64,000 nt of DNA, from assembly GCF_019059575.1 (NCBI RefSeq), contig NW_024881698.1, positions 124,001 through 188,000 on the forward strand, given 5' to 3'. The stretch's first letter is position 1; each line of letters starts with the position of its first letter. Below the pieces are notes generated by a model. That model saw nothing but the letters and a program-made list of their open reading frames with translations, was not told the DNA's origin and made no database searches. This document shows, in pieces, positions 11,582 through 20,753 of the stretch. Origin of the DNA: Amphibalanus amphitrite. Lineage: Eukaryota; Arthropoda; Thecostraca; Balanomorpha; Balanidae. The translations under genes were made by a program, and so were the position numbers.

Positions 11582-11626
11582 GCCTAAAGTGTATCAAACG
11601 GTGAACACCGGTGATACACTTTAGGC
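11582..11626. repeat. Long hairpin
   Basis: GCCTAAAGTGTATCA (11582-11596) pairs perfectly with 11612-11626. The 15-nt interior holds a further CGGTG/CACCG pair with an AA loop, giving about 20 bp of near-continuous stem. Confidence 0.8.
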
Positions 11627-13430
11627 ATCTAAGAAACACCGGTGAATCGGCCATGGGTTGATGGTAATTTTAGGAGCGAGCAATATTTACGCATTGTAAC
11701 TTAATGTGACCATCCTTTTTGTGAAGATATTAGTTACCTTTATGAATATGTGCATAAAATGTGTTTGTTTCATCATTCACTGACGCGGTTGGTAATCGTG
11801 TCATGTCTACTCTGGTTGACAAGAATGCAGCATTGAAGGTCATTTATCATACATACGTACTGTTAGGTGAGCCTTCACCTTCAGTATACGTCTTTGATGC
11901 AGTGCGGTAACCGGCCATTCGATACAACATGCAGTGATCTATGAAAATCGGTATAAAACCAAAACCGTTTGACCTTTTTCTGTTATTTCTTCACAGGTTG
12001 ATGTGCAATGGAACAATCGATCATGCATCCCATTCACTCAACCACTTTGAAAACTGTTTTCCCTTTTTTAATGCATTGCGGTGTGTTAAATGCAATAGCG
12101 AGCCTGTCTCAACTAGCCCCACCAAGGCCCTAAATACAAGCATCACCAACTTTCGACCTAATGTTTTACGCCGCCAGAGATTTACACACAACCACACCAT
12201 TTGAAAACACAACCATTTTATTTGAAAATGTCATTTCGTTGACTTAAAGGGACCCTCCCATCTTAACATTAGATTTGAGTTGAGATAGCCAAAATGGGGT
12301 CCCTGGCTCACAGTTACCGGTTTCGGCACTCACAACATCGAGAAATGCCTTAAATCAGAAATGTTGAATTTCAAAATTGCAGCATTTTGATTCAGAGGGG
12401 CTAATGCATAGGAATACCCCTCTGAATGTGTGACGTCAGCGCAGATATCTACACTGGCGGTCGCAGCCGCTGGCAAAAGGGGGGGGGGGGCAAAGTCACA
12501 CTCGCGGGACATAACATTTATCCGTCACGGGGGGGGGGGGGTGATCGGCTAATTTTTACGCCCACGAGGCGCCGAAAAAGTTGGCATTACTTATGCTTCA
12601 TCCACCTCATTTTGCGTGAAATCTTTAAGCTCAATTTAAGGCAAAATCACCAGTTCCATTTCCCGTCCCACGGTGTTTCCACCGGTCGGGCCACTGCACC
12701 ATGGCGACGGATCGGTGTAGCATATACTGGAAGGTCGGGCACGCGGATTCATGACCTTACCACTATCAAACAATTCGGAAAAGTACAGATACCTCTTGCT
12801 TTGAACAAGCATGTGAAACCCAGAGAGCATTTTCAAACCATGACATTTACCCATATAGATGTGTAGCGGGGGGAGAAAGTAAGTACACCGACCTCTGGAG
12901 ACCCCCGGCCCCACAGGTTCCTGGTTTTCAAAATTGGCATCTGAGGGCCGCGCGCGACTCGTGCGGGGCTTCGCAACGGCTCTATTGGGGCTCGGCTCAC
13001 TCAACCTGTCTTATAGTCCTACAAGACTAGCCCTGAGCCCTAAGGACTTCATCAGTCTCTGCCAGCCCCACACACCGGCTCATGGGGTCCCGACGTCGAA
13101 ATATGAGGGAATCTGCGCGGGACCATCAGGACGTAAAGTAATCTGGATCAGGACCAACGTAAGTCTGTGCAGGAGTCTGTGTGAGCCCTGTGATCTTCAG
13201 AAGCCCACCCATGTATGTTTTCACTTAGAGGCCAGTTTAGGGCCCTCAGAGACCAGAGGCCTCTTGCACCAAACTACCTAGCTAGGTAAAATCGAAAAAC
13301 CGGTTTCAGAATAAGCTAATCTAAAGGTGGTAAATTTGTTTGCAATAGCCCAATACATAATCCTACATGTGCTTGATAAATTTTGCACGCAAATTGTTAC
13401 ATTTGAGACTTGGACTGGGTATACGATGCA

Positions 13431-13683
13431 TAGGCGCGGGAGGCGGGGGGGGGGGCAGTGGGGGCAGCTTGCCCCCCAACTCTGGGGCCGTGGGGGCGGT
13501 GCCCCCACAGCTTTAAGACGGAATACCACACTTTTTTTGCAAATGTTTTCTTTTTTGTTGAAAAAGCCGAGGGGTGAAAAATAAGTGGCCTAAAACCAGT
13601 GAGAAAACTAGAATTGGGGGTACCCTAGGTTGATCTCTATTATGGTGTGCCCCCCAGTCGGAAAGTAGTTCCCGCGCCCCTGA
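13431..13683. mobile_element. hAT-like MITE inside the 12451-14966 insertion
   Basis: A 253-bp block starting TAGGCGCGGGAGG and ending TTCCCGCGCCCCTGA is flanked by the direct repeat TACGATGCA (13422-13430, 13684-13692). An 8-9-bp TSD and TAGG/CAGGGGCGCGGG ends fit the hAT superfamily. It contains a G11 run. Non-coding. Confidence 0.68.
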
Positions 13684-13739
13684 TACGATGCAAAATAATC
13701 CAAGCATTGGTGCAAGAGGATTTTGGTGCAAGAGGCCTC

Positions 13740-14240
13740 AGTACATGGCCTGCAGACTGCAAAGGCCAGTAGTTTGAGACCATCAGAGACCGAGGTGGGC
13801 TCTCTGAGGCTAATGTGGGTCCTTACTCATTACAGGCCAACATGGGGCCCTCAGAGGTCAGCGTGGGGCCCTAAGAGACCGGCATGAGCCGTCGTTGGAC
13901 CCCAGAGGCCAGCAGAGGGCCCTCAGAGGCCAAGATGGGCCCTTCTCAGAGGCCAATGCAGGCCCTTAGAAGCCAGCATCGGGTCTTCAGCAGCCAGTGC
14001 GGGGCCCTCATTGGCACCTAAATGTTCGTCTTGGGACACCAGAGACAGCAACAAGGCCATTAGAGACCGGTGTGAGACCCTCAGACGCCGGTTGGGGCCC
14101 CTGAGGCCGGTTAGGGGCCCTCATATGCCAGATGTGGGGCCTCAGAGGTCGATGTGGGCTCTTAATGGTCAACGTGGGCGCTTGACCGCCACTGAAGTTC
14201 CATCAGAGGTTAGTGTAGGACGCTCAAAGACCGGTGTGGG
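13740..14240. repeat. Degenerate tandem repeat, GGGCCCTCAGAGGCC type
   Basis: About 27-bp units built around 'GGGCCCTCAGAGGCCxGTGT', highly diverged. The same repeat in opposite orientation fills 26500-27440. Confidence 0.65.
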
Positions 14241-16015
14241 AGCTATATTAATAGCTGGGCGTGTTTTTTTTTTTTAGCCTCGTGACGATCGAATCAGGGC
14301 CAGGGCCCCATACACCTATGGAAGTCCATCGGTTGCTCGGTTGCTTGAGGGGGGGGGGGGGCAAATGATATGACGGCCCCCTTTATGTGCCTGGGGGGGC
14401 ATGGCCCTGATGCCCCCCCCCCCCCCAGCGACCGCCACTGTGTACACATTACATACAGGCCTCTGAGATTACATACTAGCTCATGCAAACTCTGTGCAGG
14501 CCCCGGAGGTCCCACGCTAATCCTTAAGAAACCAAGCCGGCATACGGCGTCACCACCGGGCTTCTGAGGTGCACAGCACCAACCCATGAGGTCTTATGTG
14601 TCGTAGAGCCACGCTCATTTGGCAGGGCCCACCCGCCACTGGCGAAGAGGGTCTCATGCAAGCCATTGCTGGGCCTACGAGAGCCTCAAGTAAACCCACG
14701 CTGATATTCAATATAAGATCCGGCCATACTCGTGAACCGGTGCCAGCGACGCTGACCGCCAAATTGACAGAATGCGAAACTGAGCCCACTCATGAGTGAA
14801 ATTTACGTCCTTTGATGGCGCAAGAGAGAAAATGAAACATACAAAAAAATTTCCTGGGACTTTTGTTTGACCTGAAAGGTGGGGCCAAAAGATAGTATGG
14901 CCCCACCTTTCAGCACCAAAGGGGGGGCAATGGCCCCCGTGCCCCCCCCCCCTGGGACCGCCTATGGATATCTCACAATTTTAAATGTTTGACTAAAACG
15001 TTTTGTAGCACGTGGTGGTATATGCTGCTTTGCGCGCAGCAACTGCCGCACTTTCAGCTGCCAAACTATTGCTTCCAAATAAAGTCGCTAGGAACAGCGG
15101 AGATCCCAAAAAGTAAATAAAAGTAAAAGTCTAATATCTTGAAAACCGGTGAATATTTTTCGGTGAAGTTTGGTAGATTTTTAATATGTGAATCTGATGA
15201 TGCTGTAAAGCGAAAGCTCATTCTCATATTTGGCCTATTTTACAATAAAAGTTTTACATTTCTGCCATGTTATTGATCATTTTTGCATATTTATAAGTTT
15301 GGTAGATATTCGTTTTCGCTCTTTCTGAACCGAGCGACATCACTTTCATGCCAATTCATAAACTTTTTTGAAGGTGGGAGGGTCCCTTTAAAAAATAGTC
15401 CTATAATATAATCATCCTGTGATTTTTAAAGCTTAGGGTCACATCATATTATGATAGCCCTAGCATCAAGTAATGCAATTTTTAACAGACCGAAATGCTA
15501 TGTCCAACGGAAAACGAAAAGTTTGATTATAACGGTTATATAACTGTATTTGAAGCAAATACCTCTTGCCACAAGTATCAAAATTTCATTTCCAATCGCA
15601 TGGCATTAAAATAATTATCCCTAGCCTGAACGATTTTCTTCAATTTCCTTGCGACTTTAGTCTTTAACTGTTTCAAATAGTGTGGGGCACACAATGGGGC
15701 TATTTGAGACTGGCTTCAATTAGAAAATAACTTTATGGTTACTAGGTGAACCAAAATGGACCATCTAAAAGCGGCTAGAGAACTACGTTTTTGCAATTTA
15801 CGTGCTATATATGGGAAATATCAACCGTTTTGAAGGGAGAACTCAAAAACTAAAATCCGTTTCAAATAGCCCCATTTTACGGTGGTACAGACTCATTGGC
15901 TGTAAGCAGCATGCTGATAGGCTGACGATGACTTGGCTGCATTCCTCAGCAAGGCACGCATTCCCAAGGCGCATTCCTCTGCAAAGCACTCTTTTCGGCA
16001 TTCAGAGATGACACT

Positions 16016-16223
16016 TCAAGAAAACGCCATATGAAGATGAGCTGTTGGCGCCAGTTGAACGGCTCGAGGTCTGAATGGCTTCTGTTGTCGATTCGGAAGT
16101 CGGATTATGGCTATGGCCGTTGACTCAGCATCAGGCTCCGCTGTCTCAGGAATGGCTTTAAACTGAGTCTCATTGTCGTCCAGCGACGACCGATCTTCTG
16201 TTTCTGGTACCAGAACCGTTGAC
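16016..16223 (-). CDS. Candidate terminal exon, acidic protein, unrecognised
   Basis: On the minus strand a TTTGCTTCAG acceptor at 16224 is followed by an open frame of 68 codons running to TGA at 16016-16018. It starts 'STVLVPETEDRSSLDDNETQ', is acidic at first, then basic near 'RLPNRQQKPFRPRA'. Its one leading base (G) completes the codon left by the donor of the exon at 17782-17891 (CA+G = Gln), so the two join in frame. I recognise no domain. F1 copy 2 would sit in the intron between them. Confidence 0.42.
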
Positions 16224-16382
16224 CTGAAGCAAACAAAGTAGTTATGCTATGATAAAGAATTGAATGATTGAGAGTAGAGCCGCTGTGTTATATGCGTCGA
16301 TTTTGAAAGCACAATTGACTCCGCCAACTAGGAATTTATTGTTTACCAGCCTGAGAAAGTACTAAGCAACAATTTCTTTTAA

Positions 16383-17557
16383 CCCGCGCCCTGATGGGGG
16401 GGGGCCATTTTGGCCCCCCCCCTGTGGTTTTTCTTAAATAGCGAGAAAACGGCGGCGCGCAGCGCCGCCAAATTTTGGGTACCTTACCGGACATCAATTT
16501 GACACCGTCACACAAAATTTCAAGTCACAGGTCACCTCAGGTCAGGAGTTATTGAGGTCAAACTGAGGTCATGTTCGAGTAAAAATGAGCAAAAAACATG
16601 ACATCTTGAAACGCTCACCAATTCTACAGTTCACAAGCAATTTTAAAGTTCTTTATGTGGTTGTGTAGAGAAAAAACGGCGCTACAAAACTGCTATCTCG
16701 GATTTTTGAAATTTTTGGATTTTGACCCCCAAAATTCAAAAAAATTGATTTTTTTAGAAAAACTCAAAAAATTTCCAAAAAATTTTCGAATTTCGAAAAA
16801 ACCGGAATATATGTGATAGTCCCTGCGATCTTCGATATACATACCAAATTTTAGATCGATACCTCTTTTTTTGGCCAAGTTATAGCGAAAAAACTGTTAA
16901 AAATTGATGACGTCAAATTTTTGAACTCAATTTTTAGCAATTCTAGACCTCGTAGCGCAAAACGGAGACCACCATTGAACTCCCCGTGACGAGCTGCATC
17001 GAATCGATACCCATTTTATGCAAAAATATCAACTTTGAAATTTGACCTAATTTGACCTGACCTTGACCTGACCTTGACCTGACCTTGACCAAAACGTGAC
17101 CTAAGCTGGCCCTAAAGTCTGCCTGACCCACATAATCGCATTTGTCATGTAAAATGGACCATAAAACATGTATCACACGACACTTTCATATTGTGACCTC
17201 CCAGTGACCTGACCTCTGTGACCTGACCTGGTATCAGTGACCTCAAATAGCAAAATATGTGTTTGAAGAACATTTCCCCATCGATGATTTTCAATGAAAT
17301 GCATTTTACACGATTTTACAACGCATTTCTTGAAATGCCTGTAAACTGTGAAAATTCGACCTTTGACCTGACCTGTGACGTCATCGGTTTGACCGAGGTC
17401 AATGAAATTGGGTCACAAGGTAGTTCCCTGTTGGGGCTATCCAACACCGTTTACCGCTTGTCGCTATGTTGCGTGGTTCTCGAGATCTGAGGGGGGGGCC
17501 AAAATGGCCCCCCCCCCATCAGACCGCGTTGCTCGGCAGACCCCATCTGGGCGCGGG
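16383..17557. mobile_element. F1 TTAA element, copy 2
   Basis: TTAA at 16379-16382 and 17558-17561. Ends CCCGCGCCC / GGGCGCGGG. The two terminal hairpins have matching tips in inverted orientation (GGCCATTTTGGCC left, GGCCAAAATGGCC right), flanked by G/C runs of 7-10. The body aligns with copies 1 and 4. Tandem TGACCT hexamers run from about 17040 to 17240. Non-coding. Confidence 0.87.
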
Positions 17558-17781
17558 TTAATGTATCCAAGCGTGGGTATGCTATGTCAGTCAAGTCAAG
17601 GATGTCAGTACCGTCAGTACCCAATTTCACTTGGCTTTGAGGATTAACATAATTTTGTCGAACAGCTCCGGCCAGAAATGCCGGCAAACCTTTCCCAATG
17701 TTGTTCAAACGTTGAAAGCATTATAAATTGATGTTCCGAATATTACTGCAAAATCAACAACCACACAAGCACGCTACTCAC

Positions 17782-17891
17782 TGCCTGGCGAGGCGGGCAG
17801 AGTCCCTTTCATCGGCCACCTTTATGTCTTGGACGACAAGCTTGCTTTTGTCACCAGCTCTGTCCACGTCCAGTAGCTCATCGTGCCATGA
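17782..17891 (-). CDS. Candidate internal exon, unrecognised
   Basis: Minus strand, between a CTCTCAG acceptor (boundary 17891/17892) and a GTGAGT donor (17776-17781), about 110 nt. It encodes 'SWHDELLDVDRAGDKSKLVV' and ends '...SARLAR' plus two bases of a split codon that the 16016-16223 exon completes. The frame is open a little further upstream, and a nearby GTAAGT (about 17910) and TTTGCAG (about 18075) leave the 5' limit uncertain. Function unknown. Confidence 0.35.
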
Positions 17892-18270
17892 CTGAGAGCA
17901 TATACTTACTCGACTCGACTCGACAGTTGCAGGGTAATGGATGCCAAGCAATGAATAAAGCAGGTCCCGGAATTCGGCATCGGTTTCCGGGTTTTTCAAA
18001 CAATGCCTCCTTCGGTTTTCCTCTGTACTTGAGCAAAACTTTCACCATTTTGTTCCTGAATCTAGCTGCAAAGCCCAGGCACGGCGTGCATAAGAACAAC
18101 GTAAGTAAGCAGCTGTAGGATGATGCGCTACAAGAGAGTATTTGTTGACCGTTTTCGTCAGGCAAGTAGGCCTATCTTATGTGTTGCGCAATATCATTAT
18201 CACACTAATATCATCAATGTTTTTGTGGGTCTGGCCCAAAGGTGCGTCACAAGTGCATGCTATATTTTAA

Positions 18271-18544
18271 GGCCTGGCTACACTATGCGTTTTCTGCGTG
18301 CGTTTTTTTTGCGGGTTTGCGGGTTTTGCGTAATATCGTTCTAGAAAAACCAACGATATTACGTTCTTGTGATGTTTTTTTTTTTGCATGAAGTTTAGTT
18401 AATATAAGAGTTATATCAACTTTTGTATAAAACTTATGTAAAAGTTATATTATTTATAACTTTTTCCTAGAACGATATTACGACAAAAATGCAAATCCGC
18501 AAAAAAAAAAAACGCGAGCAGAAAACGCATAGTGTTGCCAGGCC
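18271..18544. mobile_element. Foldback MITE, family GGCCTGGCTACAC, copy 2
   Basis: 274 bp. Inverted ends GGCCTGGCTACACTATGCG / CACTATGCGTTTTC-type complement, same layout as 9214-9482 including the TCTAGAACGATATTACG block in each arm. The interior is AT-rich. Confidence 0.8.
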
Positions 18545-18637
18545 AGTAGGGGCAGTAGGGACAGCTCTCACGGCACTAGCCTAGCCATAGGTGGCATTAA
18601 AGGAATAAAGGCATAAAGGGACTGAGTTTACATATAC

Positions 18638-18797
18638 CTACGGTCCACGCCGAACCACTGGATCCAGGAAGCTCAGGCTCTGGCCGTATCGGCCCAGCTG
18701 GCGACTAGCGCTGGCTGAGGAGTCACTCGGTGGTTGTTTGCGACGGCGAGCAATATAGTCATCTCGGACGTGACGCCATTTTCTTTCACGAGATCGA
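18638..18797 (-). CDS. MADF-domain-like exon
   Basis: Minus-strand frame after a TTTTACCAG acceptor encodes 'RSRERKWRHVRDDYIARRRK', a serine-rich linker, then 'YGQSLSFLDPVV'. The pattern RKW..(L/V)RD.Y.R.., then L.FLDP, is the second half of a MADF (Myb/SANT-like) DNA-binding domain found in arthropod transcription factors and as an accessory protein of Harbinger transposons. The frame ends at TAG (18638-18640) or at a GTAGGT donor just before it. The first half must lie in an upstream exon, not found. It may share a gene with the exons at 17782 and 16016, but the phases do not prove this. Confidence 0.5.
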
Positions 18798-19673
18798 CTG
18801 GTAAAATTGTCAAAGAATCTCAACTAAAACCGTTCTCATTCTCACCCAAGGCCATATATAGGTTCTGACCCATAGAACATGAAATTCGAGATTGAACATA
18901 GAATTTGAAAATGGTGTACCTAAGGCGAAAGCTTAGGTACTCTTATATTTGCCCTTTGGTGAATTTTATCAAATAAACGTAACTATATTAGTGATAAGAA
19001 TTTCTCTAACATATTATCAATTTGTCATGGCACAATCGACCATCAAATATACTAAAAGTTATTCTCACTCGATGTCACACAGAACCTCCGCAGTTGCTGT
19101 GCACATGGGGTGGGGTTGTACTAACCAGTTGCTGTATGAACTTGATCTTGTGTGCACATGATATTTTGGGACAGATAACCTACTTCAGCTGGCCACTTTG
19201 TTCTACTTATGTAACAAGAAGTTATTTTACTAGTGCTAAGCAGCTACGATGCATCACCTTCCGAGTGGCACTCCTCCATGCCACTATCTGCCAGTCGTAT
19301 CCTTGGCAGATTTTTCTTCACGTTATCCTTGGACCTCTTGTCCCACAGACCTGGCAGCTTCCGCACAGCTTCAATGACCGCTTCATGTTAACTTTCGCTG
19401 ACTGATGTGAACGGGGTAATAGTCTTATAGGACAGTCCCATAGAAATTGTGTAGGACTTCCCAGGGAAAGTCCTATAGGAATCCTATCAAGTCCTATGGG
19501 ACAATACAAATAGTCCTTTAGGCATCTAATAGGACGTTGTGGTCGTCTTATCCTATATATGAGTCATATAGGAATCCTAAATAGAAGCTCTAAAATAATT
19601 CACAGATATAACTGGCCAACCTGACCGGTATTCCAACCTCACATCTGATGACAGCCGGAGACCCACACCGGTC

Positions 19674-19748
19674 GGCCGTCACCGGGAATCGGACCCGGGA
19701 CCCTCAGCACATCCCGCCGACGCCCCAACCAACTGCGCCACCACGGCC
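19674..19748 (-). repeat. tRNA-derived SINE head or pseudo-tRNA (Ile-GAT-like)
   Basis: Minus strand folds as a tRNA: acceptor GCCGTGG/TGACGGC with one mismatch, A box TGGCGCAGTTGG, anticodon stem TCGGC/GCTGA, perfect T stem CCGGG/CCCGG and B box GGGTCCGATTCCC. The anticodon loop GGGATGT lacks the universal U33 and there is no encoded stop-T run, so a SINE head is likelier than a working tRNA. Confidence 0.6.
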
Positions 19749-19935
19749 AATGAGTTTACGGGTCATAGGGATGGTTAAGTTTTATACTCGACCAGAAAGT
19801 GGCATTTATCTGGTGCACTCAGTGACAGCGTCGTGTGTGTGTGTGTGGGGGGGGGGGGGTAGGGGGCAAATCATGCCCTGGGTAGGAATGCATTCCTACG
19901 CTCTTTGTCATCCCATCGTGCGCCATGGGGGAAGA

Positions 19936-20030
19936 AAGTTCCAGTGAACGGGCCACTCGGCCCCCAAACACTCCACTCACCGCACCCGGCTACGGGCGTG
20001 CTCTTACGCGGTATTCCCGCAGGCCGCATG
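19936..20030. repeat. Dispersed repeat with CACCCGGCTACGGG core
   Basis: Shares an ordered series of blocks with 36375-36475: GGCCAC..GCCCC, CACTCAC(C/T)GCACCCGGCTACGGG, GTGC(T/G)CT, then GCAGCCCGCATG-like. It follows a GT/G-tract microsatellite (19835-19868). Confidence 0.5.
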
Positions 20031-20353
20031 GAAGCCGCAGCCAGTGTCTTTGATTTTGTTTTATAATAATGGCCTCTGGTCAGTATTTCAATAACTGTCT
20101 GCCACTAAAAGGAAAGATGAAAAGGGTAAGCAGATTAAGTTAGGCATATAGATCGTCGCACAATCGCCGTAATGATTAACTATGACAGAAAATTTCAACA
20201 AGATGAGAGTTTCAACAAGATCTCAAGGTTATATAAGCAACACCGTGAATTTTAAAATATGGATAATAAACACTCATTGATAATAAATCAATAGCTGATA
20301 TGCTTGTTAAAATGGATGACATGCTTCCGATTTCTATTTCGAGCAGTTGATAC

Positions 20354-20736
20354 TCTGGCTGGTGTAGCCAGTAGAAACACTGTAAGATACAGATATCTCT
20401 TGTATTTCGCCACAAAATCGAGACATATATAGTTTTACATACGAACTTACTTATCTAGTATTGCACACATGTTGGCGAGAACATCGAATGTAATAAACGA
20501 ATACATATGGTTTTCAATATACACATAGCCAATGCAGTTGTCCAAACAATACAGCAGTTTAAGCGAACGGAACGTTAAAAGGGGGGCGCACAACTTAATC
20601 GAAGGCTCTTAGCAATTTAGAGACTGGTAAAAGCGACACCTATTAACAAAACTGTAACTAGCGGTTCACAGCATCTAGCGGCGACCGGCAGAAGCAACAT
20701 GGGCCTAGCGGTGACCGGCAGAAGTACATGGCTACA
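20354..20736 (-). repeat. 3' LTR
   Basis: 383 bp; begins TGTAGCCATG and ends CACCAGCCAGA on the minus strand. Identical to 25373-25755. Contains an ATATATA segment usable as a promoter box. Confidence 0.95.
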
Positions 20737-20753
20737 TCACTCCCCCGCCCTAG

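Larger units (their letters stand above)
12451..14966. mobile_element. Insertion inside F2 copy A
   Basis: Flanked by GATATCT (12444-12450, 14967-14973); copy B has a single ATATCT at the matching place, so it is the empty site. Ends are imperfect inverted repeats (CACTGGCGGTCGCAG; right end complementary to CATAGGCGGTCCCAG) followed by G/C runs. A further copy of the same terminal motif sits at about 14425-14441, suggesting a composite. No transposase was recognised. Confidence 0.65.
12248..15387. mobile_element. F2 TTAA element, copy A (itself invaded)
   Basis: Flanked by TTAA (12244-12247, 15388-15391). Ends AGGGACCCTCCCATCTT... and ...AAGGTGGGAGGGTCCCT. The parts at 12248-12450 and 14967-15387 align closely with copy B at 34674-35678. 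The interior 12451-14966 is foreign. The parent element would be about 630 bp and non-coding. Confidence 0.85.
11083..15883. mobile_element. Outer element of a nested stack (ACCGTAAA TIR)
   Basis: The left end ACCGTAAAGTGGGGCTATTT and the right end, complementary to ACCGTAAAATGGGGCTATTT, are about 24-bp TIRs of an element now 4.8 kb long, mostly made of later insertions. Its own sequence is at 11083-12243 and 15392-15883. The GGGGCTATTTGAGAC motif recurs internally (11107, 15697). No TSD is evident, so the outer boundary is less certain than the inner ones. Confidence 0.5.

Noticed and set aside
15180-15240. Hammerhead-ribozyme-like CTGATGA ... GAAA
   Set aside because: The stem II closing pair is wrong, no cleavable UH site is flanked by proper stems I and III, and the surrounding sequence folds better as a simple hairpin in F2 copy A.
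19674-19748. Functional tRNA-Ile gene
   Set aside because: Lacks U33 and a downstream T-run terminator; similar degenerate tRNA-like heads at 39361 and 41207 fit SINEs better.
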